This document shows, piece by piece, positions 1-6,466 of a stretch of DNA of 18,085 bases. The DNA lies in the NCBI GenBank assembly GCA_937892955.1, contig CALBKH010000063.1, positions 1-18,085 of the forward strand. Reading direction: 5' to 3'. The first letter of the stretch is position 1. Each line of letters opens with the position of its first letter. This DNA comes from an uncultured Alphaproteobacteria bacterium. Its GTDB lineage: Bacteria > Pseudomonadota > Alphaproteobacteria > Rhizobiales > Ancalomicrobiaceae. The translations under genes and the position numbers were made by a program. The notes under the pieces were generated by a model, which searched no databases, was not told where the DNA came from, and saw only the letters and a program-made list of their open reading frames with translations.

Positions 1-65
1 ACATTCGGACGCCGACGGGAATCGCCGGGCGCGAATTTCAAAACGGCCTCTGAGGCACGTCCCCC

Positions 66-95
66 GCCGCCGCCTCGCGCCCCCGAGGCGGCGGC
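66..95 (+). terminator. GC-rich hairpin before bufB (possible attenuator)
   Basis: Perfect 12-bp inverted repeat (66-77 with 84-95, arm GCCGCCGCCTCG) around a 6-nt loop, followed only by a weak CTTCTC tract. It lies 36 nt before the bufB start. In bufferin operons a small peptide gene (bufA) usually precedes bufB, so the hairpin could be a partial terminator, or an RNA stabiliser at the 3' end of a bufA message, lowering expression of the enzyme genes relative to the peptide. bufA itself is not seen in bases 1-65. Confidence 0.55.
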
Positions 96-131
96 CTTCT
101 CCCGATCCCGCGACCGACCTCGAACCGACGG

Positions 132-1043
132 ATGCTCCCGATGACCCGACTGCCCTCCCCCCGCGCCGCGACCGAACGCTTCGCCACGCTGCCGGCGATC
201 GGCGGCGTCGGCTTCAAGCCGCAGCATTTCGACGACATCCTCGCCGACCCGCGCGGCGTCGGCTTCTTCGAGATCCACGCCGAGAACTACTTCGGCGCCG
301 GCGGTCCGCCCCATCGCCGCATCGCCGCCCTGCGCGAACGCTTCCCCCTGTCGATCCACGGCGTCGGCATGTCGATCGGCGGCGCCGCCCCGCTCGACCG
401 CGACCATCTCGCCCGTTTCGCCACCTTGGTGGGCCGCTATGAGCCCGAATCGGTCTCCGAACACCTCGCCTGGTCGACCCACTCCGGTTTCGGCTTCCCC
501 GACCTCCTGCCGCTGCCGTTGACCGAGGAGACGCTCGACCGCGTCGTCGAGCACATCGACGAGGTGCAGACCGCCATCCGACGGCCGATGCTGCTCGAGA
601 ATCCCTCGACCTATTTCCGCTTCGCCGCGAGCACCATCCCCGAGGCGGAGTTCATCGCCGAGGTGGCGCGCCGGAGCGGCTGCGGCCTCCTCCTCGACGT
701 CGCCAACGTCGACGTCTCGGCCACCAACCACGGCTTCGATCCGATGTCCTATCTCGACGCCTTCCCGCTCGACCGCGTCGCCGAGATCCATCTCGCCGGC
801 CGTTTCGAGACCGAGGACGAGGCCGGGCATCCACTCTTCGTCGACGCCCACGGCAGCCCCGTCGCCGATCCGGTCTGGCGCCTCTACGAGGCCGTCGTCG
901 ATCGCATCGGCCCGGTCGCGACCCTCATCGAGCGCGACGACGATATTCCCTCCTGGGACGTACTGGCGGCGGAAGCGAACCGCGCCACCACGATCATGAA
1001 CCCCACCCGAGCCGCCGCGGAGGCCCACGCCGATGCCGCATGA
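132..1043 (+). CDS. bufB: MNIO/DUF692-family multinuclear iron oxidase, BufB-like
   Basis: 303 aa, usual size for the family. DUF692 (MNIO) proteins are TIM-barrel enzymes with a di- or tri-iron centre that modify cysteines in a partner peptide: MbnB in methanobactin, BufB in copper-binding bufferins. Family landmarks are in order: FFEIHAENYF (46-54), SIHGVGMSIGG (74-84), SEHLAW (109-114), LLENPSTY (154-161), LLLDVANV (186-193) followed by NHGF, EIHLAG (219-224), VDAHG (237-241) and LIERDDDIP (265-273). The His/Glu/Asp residues in these motifs are the expected metal ligands. The gene overlaps bufC by 11 nt. The start is uncertain: ATG at 132 and at 141 are both possible and neither has a clear Shine-Dalgarno. 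Family assignment is firm; the substrate peptide lies outside the window, so the bufferin role is inferred from the bufC-DoxX neighbours. Confidence 0.93.
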   Translation: MLPMTRLPSPRAATERFATLPAIGGVGFKPQHFDDILADPRGVGFFEIHAENYFGAGGPPHRRIAALRERFPLSIHGVGMSIGGAAPLDRDHLARFATLVGRYEPESVSEHLAWSTHSGFGFPDLLPLPLTEETLDRVVEHIDEVQTAIRRPMLLENPSTYFRFAASTIPEAEFIAEVARRSGCGLLLDVANVDVSATNHGFDPMSYLDAFPLDRVAEIHLAGRFETEDEAGHPLFVDAHGSPVADPVWRLYEAVVDRIGPVATLIERDDDIPSWDVLAAEANRATTIMNPTRAAAEAHADAA

Positions 1044-1830
1044 GATCACTCACGCCGCCACGCAGGCGGCCCTCGCCGCCGCCATCCTCGACACCGACCT
1101 GCCGCCCCCGGCGGGCCTACTCGGCCGCGACGGCGGCCCGGTCGGACGGCGTTTCGCCGTCCACCGCGCCACCACCACCTTCGGCCTGATCGGCGCGCTC
1201 GCCACTCGCTACCCCGTCACCGAGAAACTGCTCGGCGTCGACACCTTCGCCGATCTCGCCCGCGCCTTCCTGGCCCACGACCGGCCGCCGACCGCCCTGC
1301 TCCTCGACTGGGGCGAGGCACTGCCGGACTTCGTCGAAACCCTCGGCGATCTCGCCGAGTGGCCCTTCCTCGCCGACGTCGCTCGTCTCGAGGTCGCCTG
1401 GACCCGCGCCCATCACGCCGCCGAAGCCGACCCGATCGGCCTCGACGCTCTCGTCGGCCTCGCCCCGGAGGACCTCGCCGCGGCGCGAGCGACGCTTCAT
1501 CCGAGCGCGAATCTCTTCGCCTCGGCCTTCCCCATCGCGACCCTGTGGGCCTCGCAGCAGGACGGCGCCGACGGCGACGCCGAGATCGACTGGTCGGCCG
1601 AGGCCGTCCTCGTCGTCCGTCCGCACGCCGACGTCCTGCTTCATCGCCTCACGCCGGCGGCCCACGCCTTCGTCGCCGCCCTCGCCGCCGGCCACGACGT
1701 CACCGACGCCTCGCTCGCCGCCGCGGAGACCGACCCCGGCTTCGACGCCGGCGCCCATCTCGTCGGCCTCGTCCGCCTCGGCACCGTCGTCGCCATCGAG
1801 GCCAACCCCGATGCGGAGACCGCCCCATGA
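1033..1830 (+). CDS. bufC: DUF2063 protein, BufC-like partner of the MNIO enzyme
   Basis: 265 aa. The N-terminal half fits DUF2063 (described in databases as a putative DNA-binding domain): a GRRFAVHRATTTFGLIGAL stretch (38-56) followed by YPVTEKLLG (60-68), the family's RFxVYRNN-like segment. In characterised MNIO systems this protein (BufC, or the analogous MbnC) acts as a recognition partner presenting the precursor peptide to the oxidase; the DNA-binding label is probably historical. The start codon lies inside the end of bufB (11-nt overlap) and the stop overlaps the next start as ATGA, so the three genes look translationally coupled. The C-terminal half is Ala/Asp-rich with no recognisable motif. 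DNA binding cannot be excluded from sequence. Confidence 0.88.
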   Translation: MPHEITHAATQAALAAAILDTDLPPPAGLLGRDGGPVGRRFAVHRATTTFGLIGALATRYPVTEKLLGVDTFADLARAFLAHDRPPTALLLDWGEALPDFVETLGDLAEWPFLADVARLEVAWTRAHHAAEADPIGLDALVGLAPEDLAAARATLHPSANLFASAFPIATLWASQQDGADGDAEIDWSAEAVLVVRPHADVLLHRLTPAAHAFVAALAAGHDVTDASLAAAETDPGFDAGAHLVGLVRLGTVVAIEANPDAETAP

Positions 1831-2345
1831 CCGCCACCGACCTCGCCGCCCGCCCCGCGACCCCGATCGCCCGGCTGATCGGCCTTCCCGCCCGCCTCGT
1901 CGACGCCCTCGGCGAGACCCCGCGCGACCTGTCGCGTCTGGCGCTACGCGTCGCCGTCGCCGTGCCGTTCTTCTGGTCGGGCCTGACCAAATGGGACGGT
2001 TTCGGCAAACTGTCGGCCGGCGCGATCTACCTCTTCACCGAGGAGTTCCGGCTGCACCTCTTCGGCACCGAGATCGCCTATCCCTGGCCGAAGCTCGTGG
2101 CTGCGCTCTCCGGCACCGGTGAGATCGTCCTGCCGATCCTGCTGGTCCTCGGCCTCGCCACCCGTTGGGCGGCGCTCGGCCTCCTCGCCATGACCGCGGT
2201 GATCCAGCTCACCGTCCCCGACGGCTGGGCCAATTTCCATCTGCCCTGGGCGGCGATGGCGCTCGCCATCCTGGTCTACGGACCCGGTCGGGCGTCGCTC
2301 GATCGGGTCCTCTTTCGCGAAGCGACGCGTCGCGGCGATCACTGA
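1827..2345 (+). CDS. DoxX-family integral membrane protein of the bufferin operon
   Basis: 172 aa from the ATG that overlaps the bufC stop (ATGA). About four hydrophobic helices follow a roughly 35-residue cytoplasmic N-terminus: LALRVAVAVPFFWSGLTK, a helix near WPKLVAALSGTGEIVLPILLV, WAALGLLAMTAVIQLTV, and AAMALAILVYGPG. The F-W-S-G-L-T-K segment and the G-E-I-V-L-P-I-L helix are typical of DoxX. DoxX proteins accompany MNIO/DUF2063 pairs in many proteobacterial metal-stress operons (for example the gig-type operon of Caulobacter); a quinone-linked redox role is proposed but not shown by this sequence. An upstream in-frame extension exists but would run inside bufC and has no start signal. 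It ends 21 nt from the convergent GGDEF gene, with no clear terminator between. Confidence 0.9.
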   Translation: MTATDLAARPATPIARLIGLPARLVDALGETPRDLSRLALRVAVAVPFFWSGLTKWDGFGKLSAGAIYLFTEEFRLHLFGTEIAYPWPKLVAALSGTGEIVLPILLVLGLATRWAALGLLAMTAVIQLTVPDGWANFHLPWAAMALAILVYGPGRASLDRVLFREATRRGDH

Positions 2346-2366
2346 GCCGGCCCGCCGACGACGCCG

Positions 2367-3572
2367 TCACGCCGCCACGGACTCGTCGTCGATGATCCAG
2401 CGATCACGCCCGGCGTTCTTCGCCCGATAGAGAGCGCGGTCGGCGCGCGTGACCGCGGAGCCCCAGGAATCCGGGTCGCCCGCATGCGCCACCGCGCATC
2501 CCATCGAGACGGTGACCCGTCCGACCGGCGAGCCGGCATGGGGGACCGCGATCCGCGCCACCCCGCCGGCGAGACGCCCGAGGAAGATCACGAGTTCCGG
2601 ACCGGCGAGCCCCGGCGCGGCGACCGCGAACTCCTCGCCACCCATCCGCGCGATGATGTCCTCGGGACCGCGCAACTGTCCGGCCAGCGTCTGGGCGACG
2701 GACCGCAGGCAGGCATCGCCGCGCGGATGACCGTAGCGATCGTTGAACGCCTTGAAGTGATCGATGTCGATCATCACCACCGCCAGCGGCCGACCCTCCG
2801 CCCGGCAGTACGCCAACAGCGGATCGAACCGCTCCTCGAACCCGCGCCGATTGGTGATCGAGGTGAGCGGGTCGAGCGTCGACAACTCCCGCAGTTCGTC
2901 GGCCCGGCGTCGGGTCGCGTCCGCGGTCCACTGCTCGCGAGTCAGATAGAGGAAAGCCCGCCGCTCGTCGTGGTCGCTGCGGTAGTTGGCGTAGAGCGTC
3001 ATCGCCGAACAGGCGATGACCAGCATCGACGCCATCAGCCAGACGTCGAGCGGCACCTCCGGTCGAAGCGACAGCGTCGCCAGGAAGACGACGAGCGACA
3101 GCGCCGTCACCGTCAACGCCTGCCGGAACAGCAGGCGCAACATCGAATTCGCCACCACCGGCACGAAGATGAAACTCATCATCTCGTAGTGGACGCGCGG
3201 CGCCTCGCCGACGAAATAGGTCATGCAGACGCCGACGGCGGTACCGACGAGGCTTCCGACCAGGACCCCGTCCACCGTGCGATGGAGCCGCGAGGAGGCG
3301 ATCACGACGAGGACGCCGACGACGAAGAGGTCGATGCCGAAATAGAGGCGGAGTTTGGCGGCGAGCGCCTCCCCGTCGAGGGTCGCCATCACGGCGGCAG
3401 TGTAGAATTGAAGAATGGCCAGCCCGATGCCGCCCGCGACCAGCGCCGTTCGCCGCCGCCCTGCCGAGGTGACGCTGCGATAATGCTCCTCGAGCGCCGG
3501 CGTGAAGGTGACCGCGCCGAACGGACGCTCGATGTTTGTCCGAACTTCGTCGATGAGCTCATCGTCGCGCAT
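2367..3572 (-). CDS. Membrane-anchored GGDEF diguanylate cyclase
   Basis: 401 aa from ATG 3572. The frame stays open upstream to 3746, but that stretch is Arg/Gly-rich and unlike an N-terminus. About six hydrophobic segments (roughly 42-64, 76-94, 101-121, 128-148, 152-169, 176-195) form a sensor-like membrane module, followed by a short linker and a GGDEF domain (about 232-395). Domain landmarks are DPLTSITNRRGF (234-245), VMIDIDHFKAFNDRYGH (266-282) with the metal-binding Asp, the GGEEF signature at 311-315, and DRALYRAKNAGRD near the end. It should make cyclic di-GMP from two GTP. The usual inhibitory I-site RxxD, ending at D305, reads GPED with the Arg shifted one residue (R301), so product inhibition may be weakened. 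The input signal is unknown. It stands alone, convergent with the bufferin operon. Confidence 0.93.
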   Translation of the reverse strand: MRDDELIDEVRTNIERPFGAVTFTPALEEHYRSVTSAGRRRTALVAGGIGLAILQFYTAAVMATLDGEALAAKLRLYFGIDLFVVGVLVVIASSRLHRTVDGVLVGSLVGTAVGVCMTYFVGEAPRVHYEMMSFIFVPVVANSMLRLLFRQALTVTALSLVVFLATLSLRPEVPLDVWLMASMLVIACSAMTLYANYRSDHDERRAFLYLTREQWTADATRRRADELRELSTLDPLTSITNRRGFEERFDPLLAYCRAEGRPLAVVMIDIDHFKAFNDRYGHPRGDACLRSVAQTLAGQLRGPEDIIARMGGEEFAVAAPGLAGPELVIFLGRLAGGVARIAVPHAGSPVGRVTVSMGCAVAHAGDPDSWGSAVTRADRALYRAKNAGRDRWIIDDESVAA

Positions 3573-3769
3573 GGGAACGAAACCCGCCGGAAGGTCTCCT
3601 CGGCACCGCGGAGCGCCGTCGCATCGAATCGCGCGTCGCCCCTGCCCTCCGGGCAACGCTAATCGGGATCCGACCGGATCGCCAGCACGTATGCCCGTTT
3701 GGCGAGCATGCCTCATCGAAGGGCGATCGACGCCCGTTCCCGCCACACTCGACGCGGGCGCCCCCGGGC

Positions 3770-3796
3770 AAAGAAAAACGGCGAAGATCCGCCGTT
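3770..3796 (-). terminator. Rho-independent terminator of the tRNA gene
   Basis: On the minus strand, a 7-bp stem AACGGCG/CGCCGTT (3790-3796 with 3777-3783) closes a 6-nt loop and runs into TTTTTCTT. It begins 17 nt after the CCA end of the tRNA and should stop that transcript before the diguanylate cyclase gene. Confidence 0.85.
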
Positions 3797-3812
3797 CGCA
3801 ATCGAAGGAATT

Positions 3813-3889
3813 TGGTGGCGGGGGGCGGGATCGAACCGCCGACCTGAGGGTTATGAATCCTCCGCTCTAACCATCTGAGCTACCCAGCC
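3813..3889 (-). tRNA. tRNA-Met (CAT anticodon; elongator type likely)
   Basis: 77 nt, with CCA encoded. The cloverleaf reads: acceptor GGCTGGG/CCCCGCC, TA, D arm GCTC-AGATGGTTA-GAGC, anticodon stem GAGGA/CCCTC with loop TTCATAA (anticodon complement at 3853-3855), variable AGGTC, T arm GGCGG-TTCGATC-CCGCC, discriminator A. The CAT anticodon allows elongator Met, initiator Met or lysidine-modified Ile2. The closed acceptor end (G1-C72) argues against initiator, and the D arm matches elongator Met best. Two positions do not pair: T4 with C69, and A31 with C39. Confidence 0.95.
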
Positions 3890-3899
3890 GACGGGGGGA

Positions 3900-3928
3900 C
3901 AATTAGTTTCGCCCCGCGCCCCTGTCAA
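3900..3928 (-). promoter_or_regulatory. Sigma70-type promoter of the tRNA gene
   Basis: Minus strand: perfect -35 TTGACA (3923-3928), a 17-nt spacer and a weaker -10 TAATTG (3900-3905), ending 11 nt before the mature tRNA 5' end. Position and -35 quality suit a stable-RNA promoter; the -10 is a partial match. Confidence 0.75.
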
Positions 3929-4199
3929 GCGACGGAATGGCGTCCGCGCCTGAAGCTCGATTCCGATCGCTGGAACAAAGAGTTGCGAGAGGTCCGAGGG
4001 CGTCTCGTCGGACCCGCGGCCGCCATCTCCGAGTGACGTCCCGTCAGGCGACGGCGATCGTTCGACCGGGTCGGGGCGAGCGCCGACACGCGTCCCGCGG
4101 CCGGACCGCCGAAGAACCCCGTCGCATTCCCTCCCGGGCTCGCGCCGAATGCCGGCGGCTCGCCGCCGCGCGATCATGTCCGCGGTCCGAAGGTTCGGC
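3929..4199. other. Intergenic stretch with no gene recognised
   Basis: The region lies between the tRNA promoter and the 3' end of the methyltransferase gene. Reading frames through it are Arg/Ser-rich with no recognisable protein. The only structure noticed is a short GC hairpin (CGGCGG/CCGCCG, 4153-4158 with 4163-4168) just past the methyltransferase stop, which lacks a U-tract and is at best a weak terminator. Confidence 0.5.
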
Positions 4200-4937
4200 T
4201 CAGGCGGCCCTGCGCCGCAGCCGCGCCACGGTGAAGAGCCCGAGGAAGCCGAGACGGCGGATCTCCACCGTCTCGAAGCCGGGTCGGCCGAGAATGCGCG
4301 AGATCGGGAAATCGGGCCGCCAGCCGAGCTTCTTGGTGAGCGGTGTCAGCCAGCCTTCGACCAGCTTGTAGATGCCGCCGTCCGAAGCGAAATGCGAGAC
4401 GATGATCGCCTCGCCGCCCGGCCGGGTGACGCGCTCGACCTCGGCCATGACGGCGTCGGGGTGCGGCACCACGGTGATGGTGTACATCACCGCCACCGTG
4501 TCGAAGGAAGCGTCGGGGAAAGCCAGACGCGTCGCGTCCATCTCGAGCAGATCTTCGACGTTGGTGAGCTTCTCGTCGGCGACGCGCTTCTTCGCCACCG
4601 CCAGCATGTCCGGCGAAATGTCGATGCCGGTGACGCTCAGGTTCGACCCGTAACGCGGCAGCGCCAGGCCCGTGCCGACACCCACCTCGAGCAGCCGCCC
4701 CGAGCGGCGGTTGATGATCTCTTCCGCCGCGCGACGGCCGGCCTCGAAGACCTTGCCGAACACCCAGTCGTAGATCGGAGCCCAGCGCGAATAGGCGGCG
4801 AGAACCGCCTTCTCGTCGAGCCGCGGCGAGGCCTCGCCGGTCGGATCGATACCCAGCGCCCTGTTGTTCTTCGCCTGATGCGCAACGGCCCCGTGGCCGT
4901 CGGATCCCTCGTCGTACATTCGCTTTCGAAGCCTCAC
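4200..4937 (-). CDS. Class I SAM-dependent methyltransferase, PmtA-like
   Basis: 245 aa from GTG 4937; an in-frame ATG at 4919 gives 239 aa. The SAM-binding fold is clear: AAYSRWAPIYDWVFGK (47-62), motif I LLEVGVGTGLALP (82-94), GIDISPDML with acidic D106 (104-112), MDATRLAFPDASFD (113-126), MYTITVVPHP (131-140) and RPGGEAIIVSHF (152-163). The RWAPIYD start and the TVVPHPDAVMAEV block resemble alphaproteobacterial phosphatidylethanolamine N-methyltransferases, which convert PE stepwise to phosphatidylcholine at the inner membrane. A ubiquinone/menaquinone-type methyltransferase is the main alternative. The GTG overlaps the mnmA stop as GTGA, so it is coupled to mnmA. The fold is certain, the substrate is not. 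Confidence 0.87.
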   Translation of the reverse strand: MRLRKRMYDEGSDGHGAVAHQAKNNRALGIDPTGEASPRLDEKAVLAAYSRWAPIYDWVFGKVFEAGRRAAEEIINRRSGRLLEVGVGTGLALPRYGSNLSVTGIDISPDMLAVAKKRVADEKLTNVEDLLEMDATRLAFPDASFDTVAVMYTITVVPHPDAVMAEVERVTRPGGEAIIVSHFASDGGIYKLVEGWLTPLTKKLGWRPDFPISRILGRPGFETVEIRRLGFLGLFTVARLRRRAA

Positions 4938-6127
4938 TCGGCGGCCGCCACCGCGCCGCGCTTCTCTTCACCGATGACCGTGTCGGCCGAGGTTCCTCGT
5001 CCGACCCGCGCGATCGTTCCTCCGCCGAGCACCCGCGCCGCACCTTCCCCGGCGTCGTAGAACACCGCCGCCTGGCCGGGCGCGACCCCGTGTTCGCCCT
5101 CGATCAACTCGACCGTCACCCCGTCCGCATCGTGGAAGAGCAACGCCGGCTGCGGCGCCCGGGTCGAGCGCACCTTGGCCCAGATCTCCAGACCCTCGGC
5201 CGGAATCGCCTCGATCGGTTCGTCGCCGAGCCAATTGACCTCACGCAGATGAAGCCTGCGTGTCATCAGCGCCTCACGCGGGCCGACGACCACTCGCCGC
5301 CGATCGGCGTCGAGATGGACGACGTAGAGCGGCTCGCCGACCGAGACGCCGATGCCGCGCCGTTGGCCGACGGTGAAGCGGATGATGCCCTCGTGGCGGC
5401 CGAGCACCCGGCCGTCGACATGGACGATCTCGCCCGGCTCGACCGCATCCGGCTTCAGGCGTTCGATCACCTCGGCGTAGCGCCCCGACGGCACGAAGCA
5501 GATGTCCTGGCTGTCGTGCTTGTCGGCGACCGGCAGCCCGAGCGACCGGGCGATCTCGCGTGTCTCGCTCTTCGGCAGGTTGCCGAGCGGAAAGCGCAGG
5601 AAGTCGAGCTGGTCCTGGGTGGTGGCGAAGAGGAAGTAGCTCTGGTCGCGATCGAGATCGACCGGCCGGAAGAGCCCACGGTGACCGCTGGGAAGCAGCC
5701 GCGAGGCGACGTAGTGGCCGGTCGCCAACGCTTGCGCCCCGAGCGAGCGCGCCGTGTCGAGGAGGTCGTGGAACTTGACCGTCTGGTTGCACGCGACGCA
5801 GGGCACCGGCGTCTCGCCGGCGAGGTAGCTCTCGGCGAAGCGGTCGATCACCGCCTCCTGGAAGCGGTCCTCGTAGTCGAGCACGTAATGAGGAATGCCG
5901 ATCGCCTCGGCCACCCGACGCGCGTCGAGGATGTCCTGGCCGGCGCAACAGGCGCCCTTGCGATGGGTCGCCTCGCCGTGGTCGTAGAGCTGCAGCGTCA
6001 CGCCGACCACATCGTAGCCCTCGCGCTTCAGGAGCGCGGCGACGACCGAGGAATCCACCCCGCCGGACATCGCGACGACGACACGCGTGTCTTCGGGACG
6101 ACCGGGAAGGTCGAGGGAATTCGACAT
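4934..6127 (-). CDS. mnmA: tRNA-specific 2-thiouridylase MnmA
   Basis: 397 aa from ATG 6127. An upstream in-frame start at 6190 would add 21 residues with no family support. MnmA adenylates and thiolates U34 in tRNA-Lys, -Glu and -Gln, using sulfur relayed from a cysteine desulfurase. Visible features are the PP-loop SGGVDSS (21-27), the paired Cys segment KGACCAGQDILDARRVA (57-73), the first catalytic Cys in CVACNQTVKF (C113 by alignment to the Cys-Asn motif), TGHYVASR (136-143), DQSYFLF (161-167), the second catalytic Cys in SQDICFVPSGRY (C210), and the FTVGQRRGIGV segment (251-261) before the C-terminal beta-barrel. Length is normal and both catalytic Cys are intact. It is followed by the coupled methyltransferase gene. 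Confidence 0.97.
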   Translation of the reverse strand: MSNSLDLPGRPEDTRVVVAMSGGVDSSVVAALLKREGYDVVGVTLQLYDHGEATHRKGACCAGQDILDARRVAEAIGIPHYVLDYEDRFQEAVIDRFAESYLAGETPVPCVACNQTVKFHDLLDTARSLGAQALATGHYVASRLLPSGHRGLFRPVDLDRDQSYFLFATTQDQLDFLRFPLGNLPKSETREIARSLGLPVADKHDSQDICFVPSGRYAEVIERLKPDAVEPGEIVHVDGRVLGRHEGIIRFTVGQRRGIGVSVGEPLYVVHLDADRRRVVVGPREALMTRRLHLREVNWLGDEPIEAIPAEGLEIWAKVRSTRAPQPALLFHDADGVTVELIEGEHGVAPGQAAVFYDAGEGAARVLGGGTIARVGRGTSADTVIGEEKRGAVAAAE

Positions 6128-6201
6128 GAGAAGGCGGAACCTCGGCGACGAACCATCAGACGGCGAACAGGCGGCCGACGCCGGGCTCACGGCGTGGCCC
6201 G

Positions 6202-6207
6202 ACTATA
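6202..6207 (-). promoter_or_regulatory. Candidate -10 element for mnmA
   Basis: TATAGT on the minus strand (one mismatch to TATAAT), about 75 nt upstream of the mnmA start. The -35 at 17-nt spacing is poor (TTTCGT), so this is a weak call. The two dyads at 6239-6272 would lie about 45-75 bp upstream of this start site. Confidence 0.4.
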
Positions 6208-6238
6208 CCCGAGCCGCGCTCGGCACGAAACCCGGGAT

Positions 6239-6272
6239 CGGCAGCTCCTGCCGCGCTCGGCAGACCCTGCCG
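6239..6272. promoter_or_regulatory. Two tandem 15-bp dyads, candidate FlbD enhancer sites
   Basis: Two perfect copies of CGGCAG-N3-CTGCCG (6239-6253 and 6258-6272), centres 19 bp apart, so roughly on the same face of the helix. They lie about 150-170 bp upstream of the sigma54 promoter at 6405-6420, a normal distance for bacterial enhancer-binding protein sites. A related dyad follows the CtrA boxes at 9903 and 15601. FlbD, encoded at 13998-15392, is the obvious candidate binder; that link is inference. Confidence 0.65.
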
Positions 6273-6404
6273 GGTCCGGGGATCGTTGCATGACGTCAGA
6301 TAGGGTGCGATCGCCGCCGGTCAATCGGCCGGGCCGCGACCCGACGGCCGAATTCCGCCCTCCGGCCGCCACCACGACGATTTCGGCGGCGGCGTTCCGG
6401 GAAC

Positions 6405-6420
6405 TGGCCCCCTTCTTGCG
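6405..6420 (+). promoter_or_regulatory. Sigma54 (-24/-12) promoter of fliK-flgD
   Basis: TGGCCCCCTTCTTGCG has the invariant GG (6406-6407) and GC (6418-6419) separated by exactly 10 bases, and the TTGC -12 box matches the TGGCAC-N5-TTGC consensus well. A start near 6431 would give a leader of about 36 nt with AGGAGG in it. Sigma54 control of hook genes through FlbD is established in Caulobacter. Confidence 0.8.
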
Positions 6421-6466
6421 ATTTCGTCCGCGACAGAGCCGCGTTTCGAGGTTCAGGAGGAAGAGT

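Noticed and set aside
3..53. Short frame ending at TGA 51 as a possible bufA C-terminus
   Set aside because: The readable tail (IRTPTGIAGREFQNGL) has no Cys and no similarity to DUF2282 that I can see.
2484..3662. 392-codon plus-strand frame opposite the diguanylate cyclase
   Set aside because: Arg/His/Glu-rich antisense shadow; the minus strand has GGEEF and membrane helices.
3667..3680. Palindrome GATCCGACCGGATC upstream of the diguanylate cyclase gene
   Set aside because: Short and not repeated elsewhere in the window; could be chance in GC-rich DNA, so not listed as an operator.
3851..4177. 108-codon minus-strand frame running into the tRNA
   Set aside because: It would have to read through the tRNA gene, and its sequence is Arg/Gly/Ser-rich without a family.
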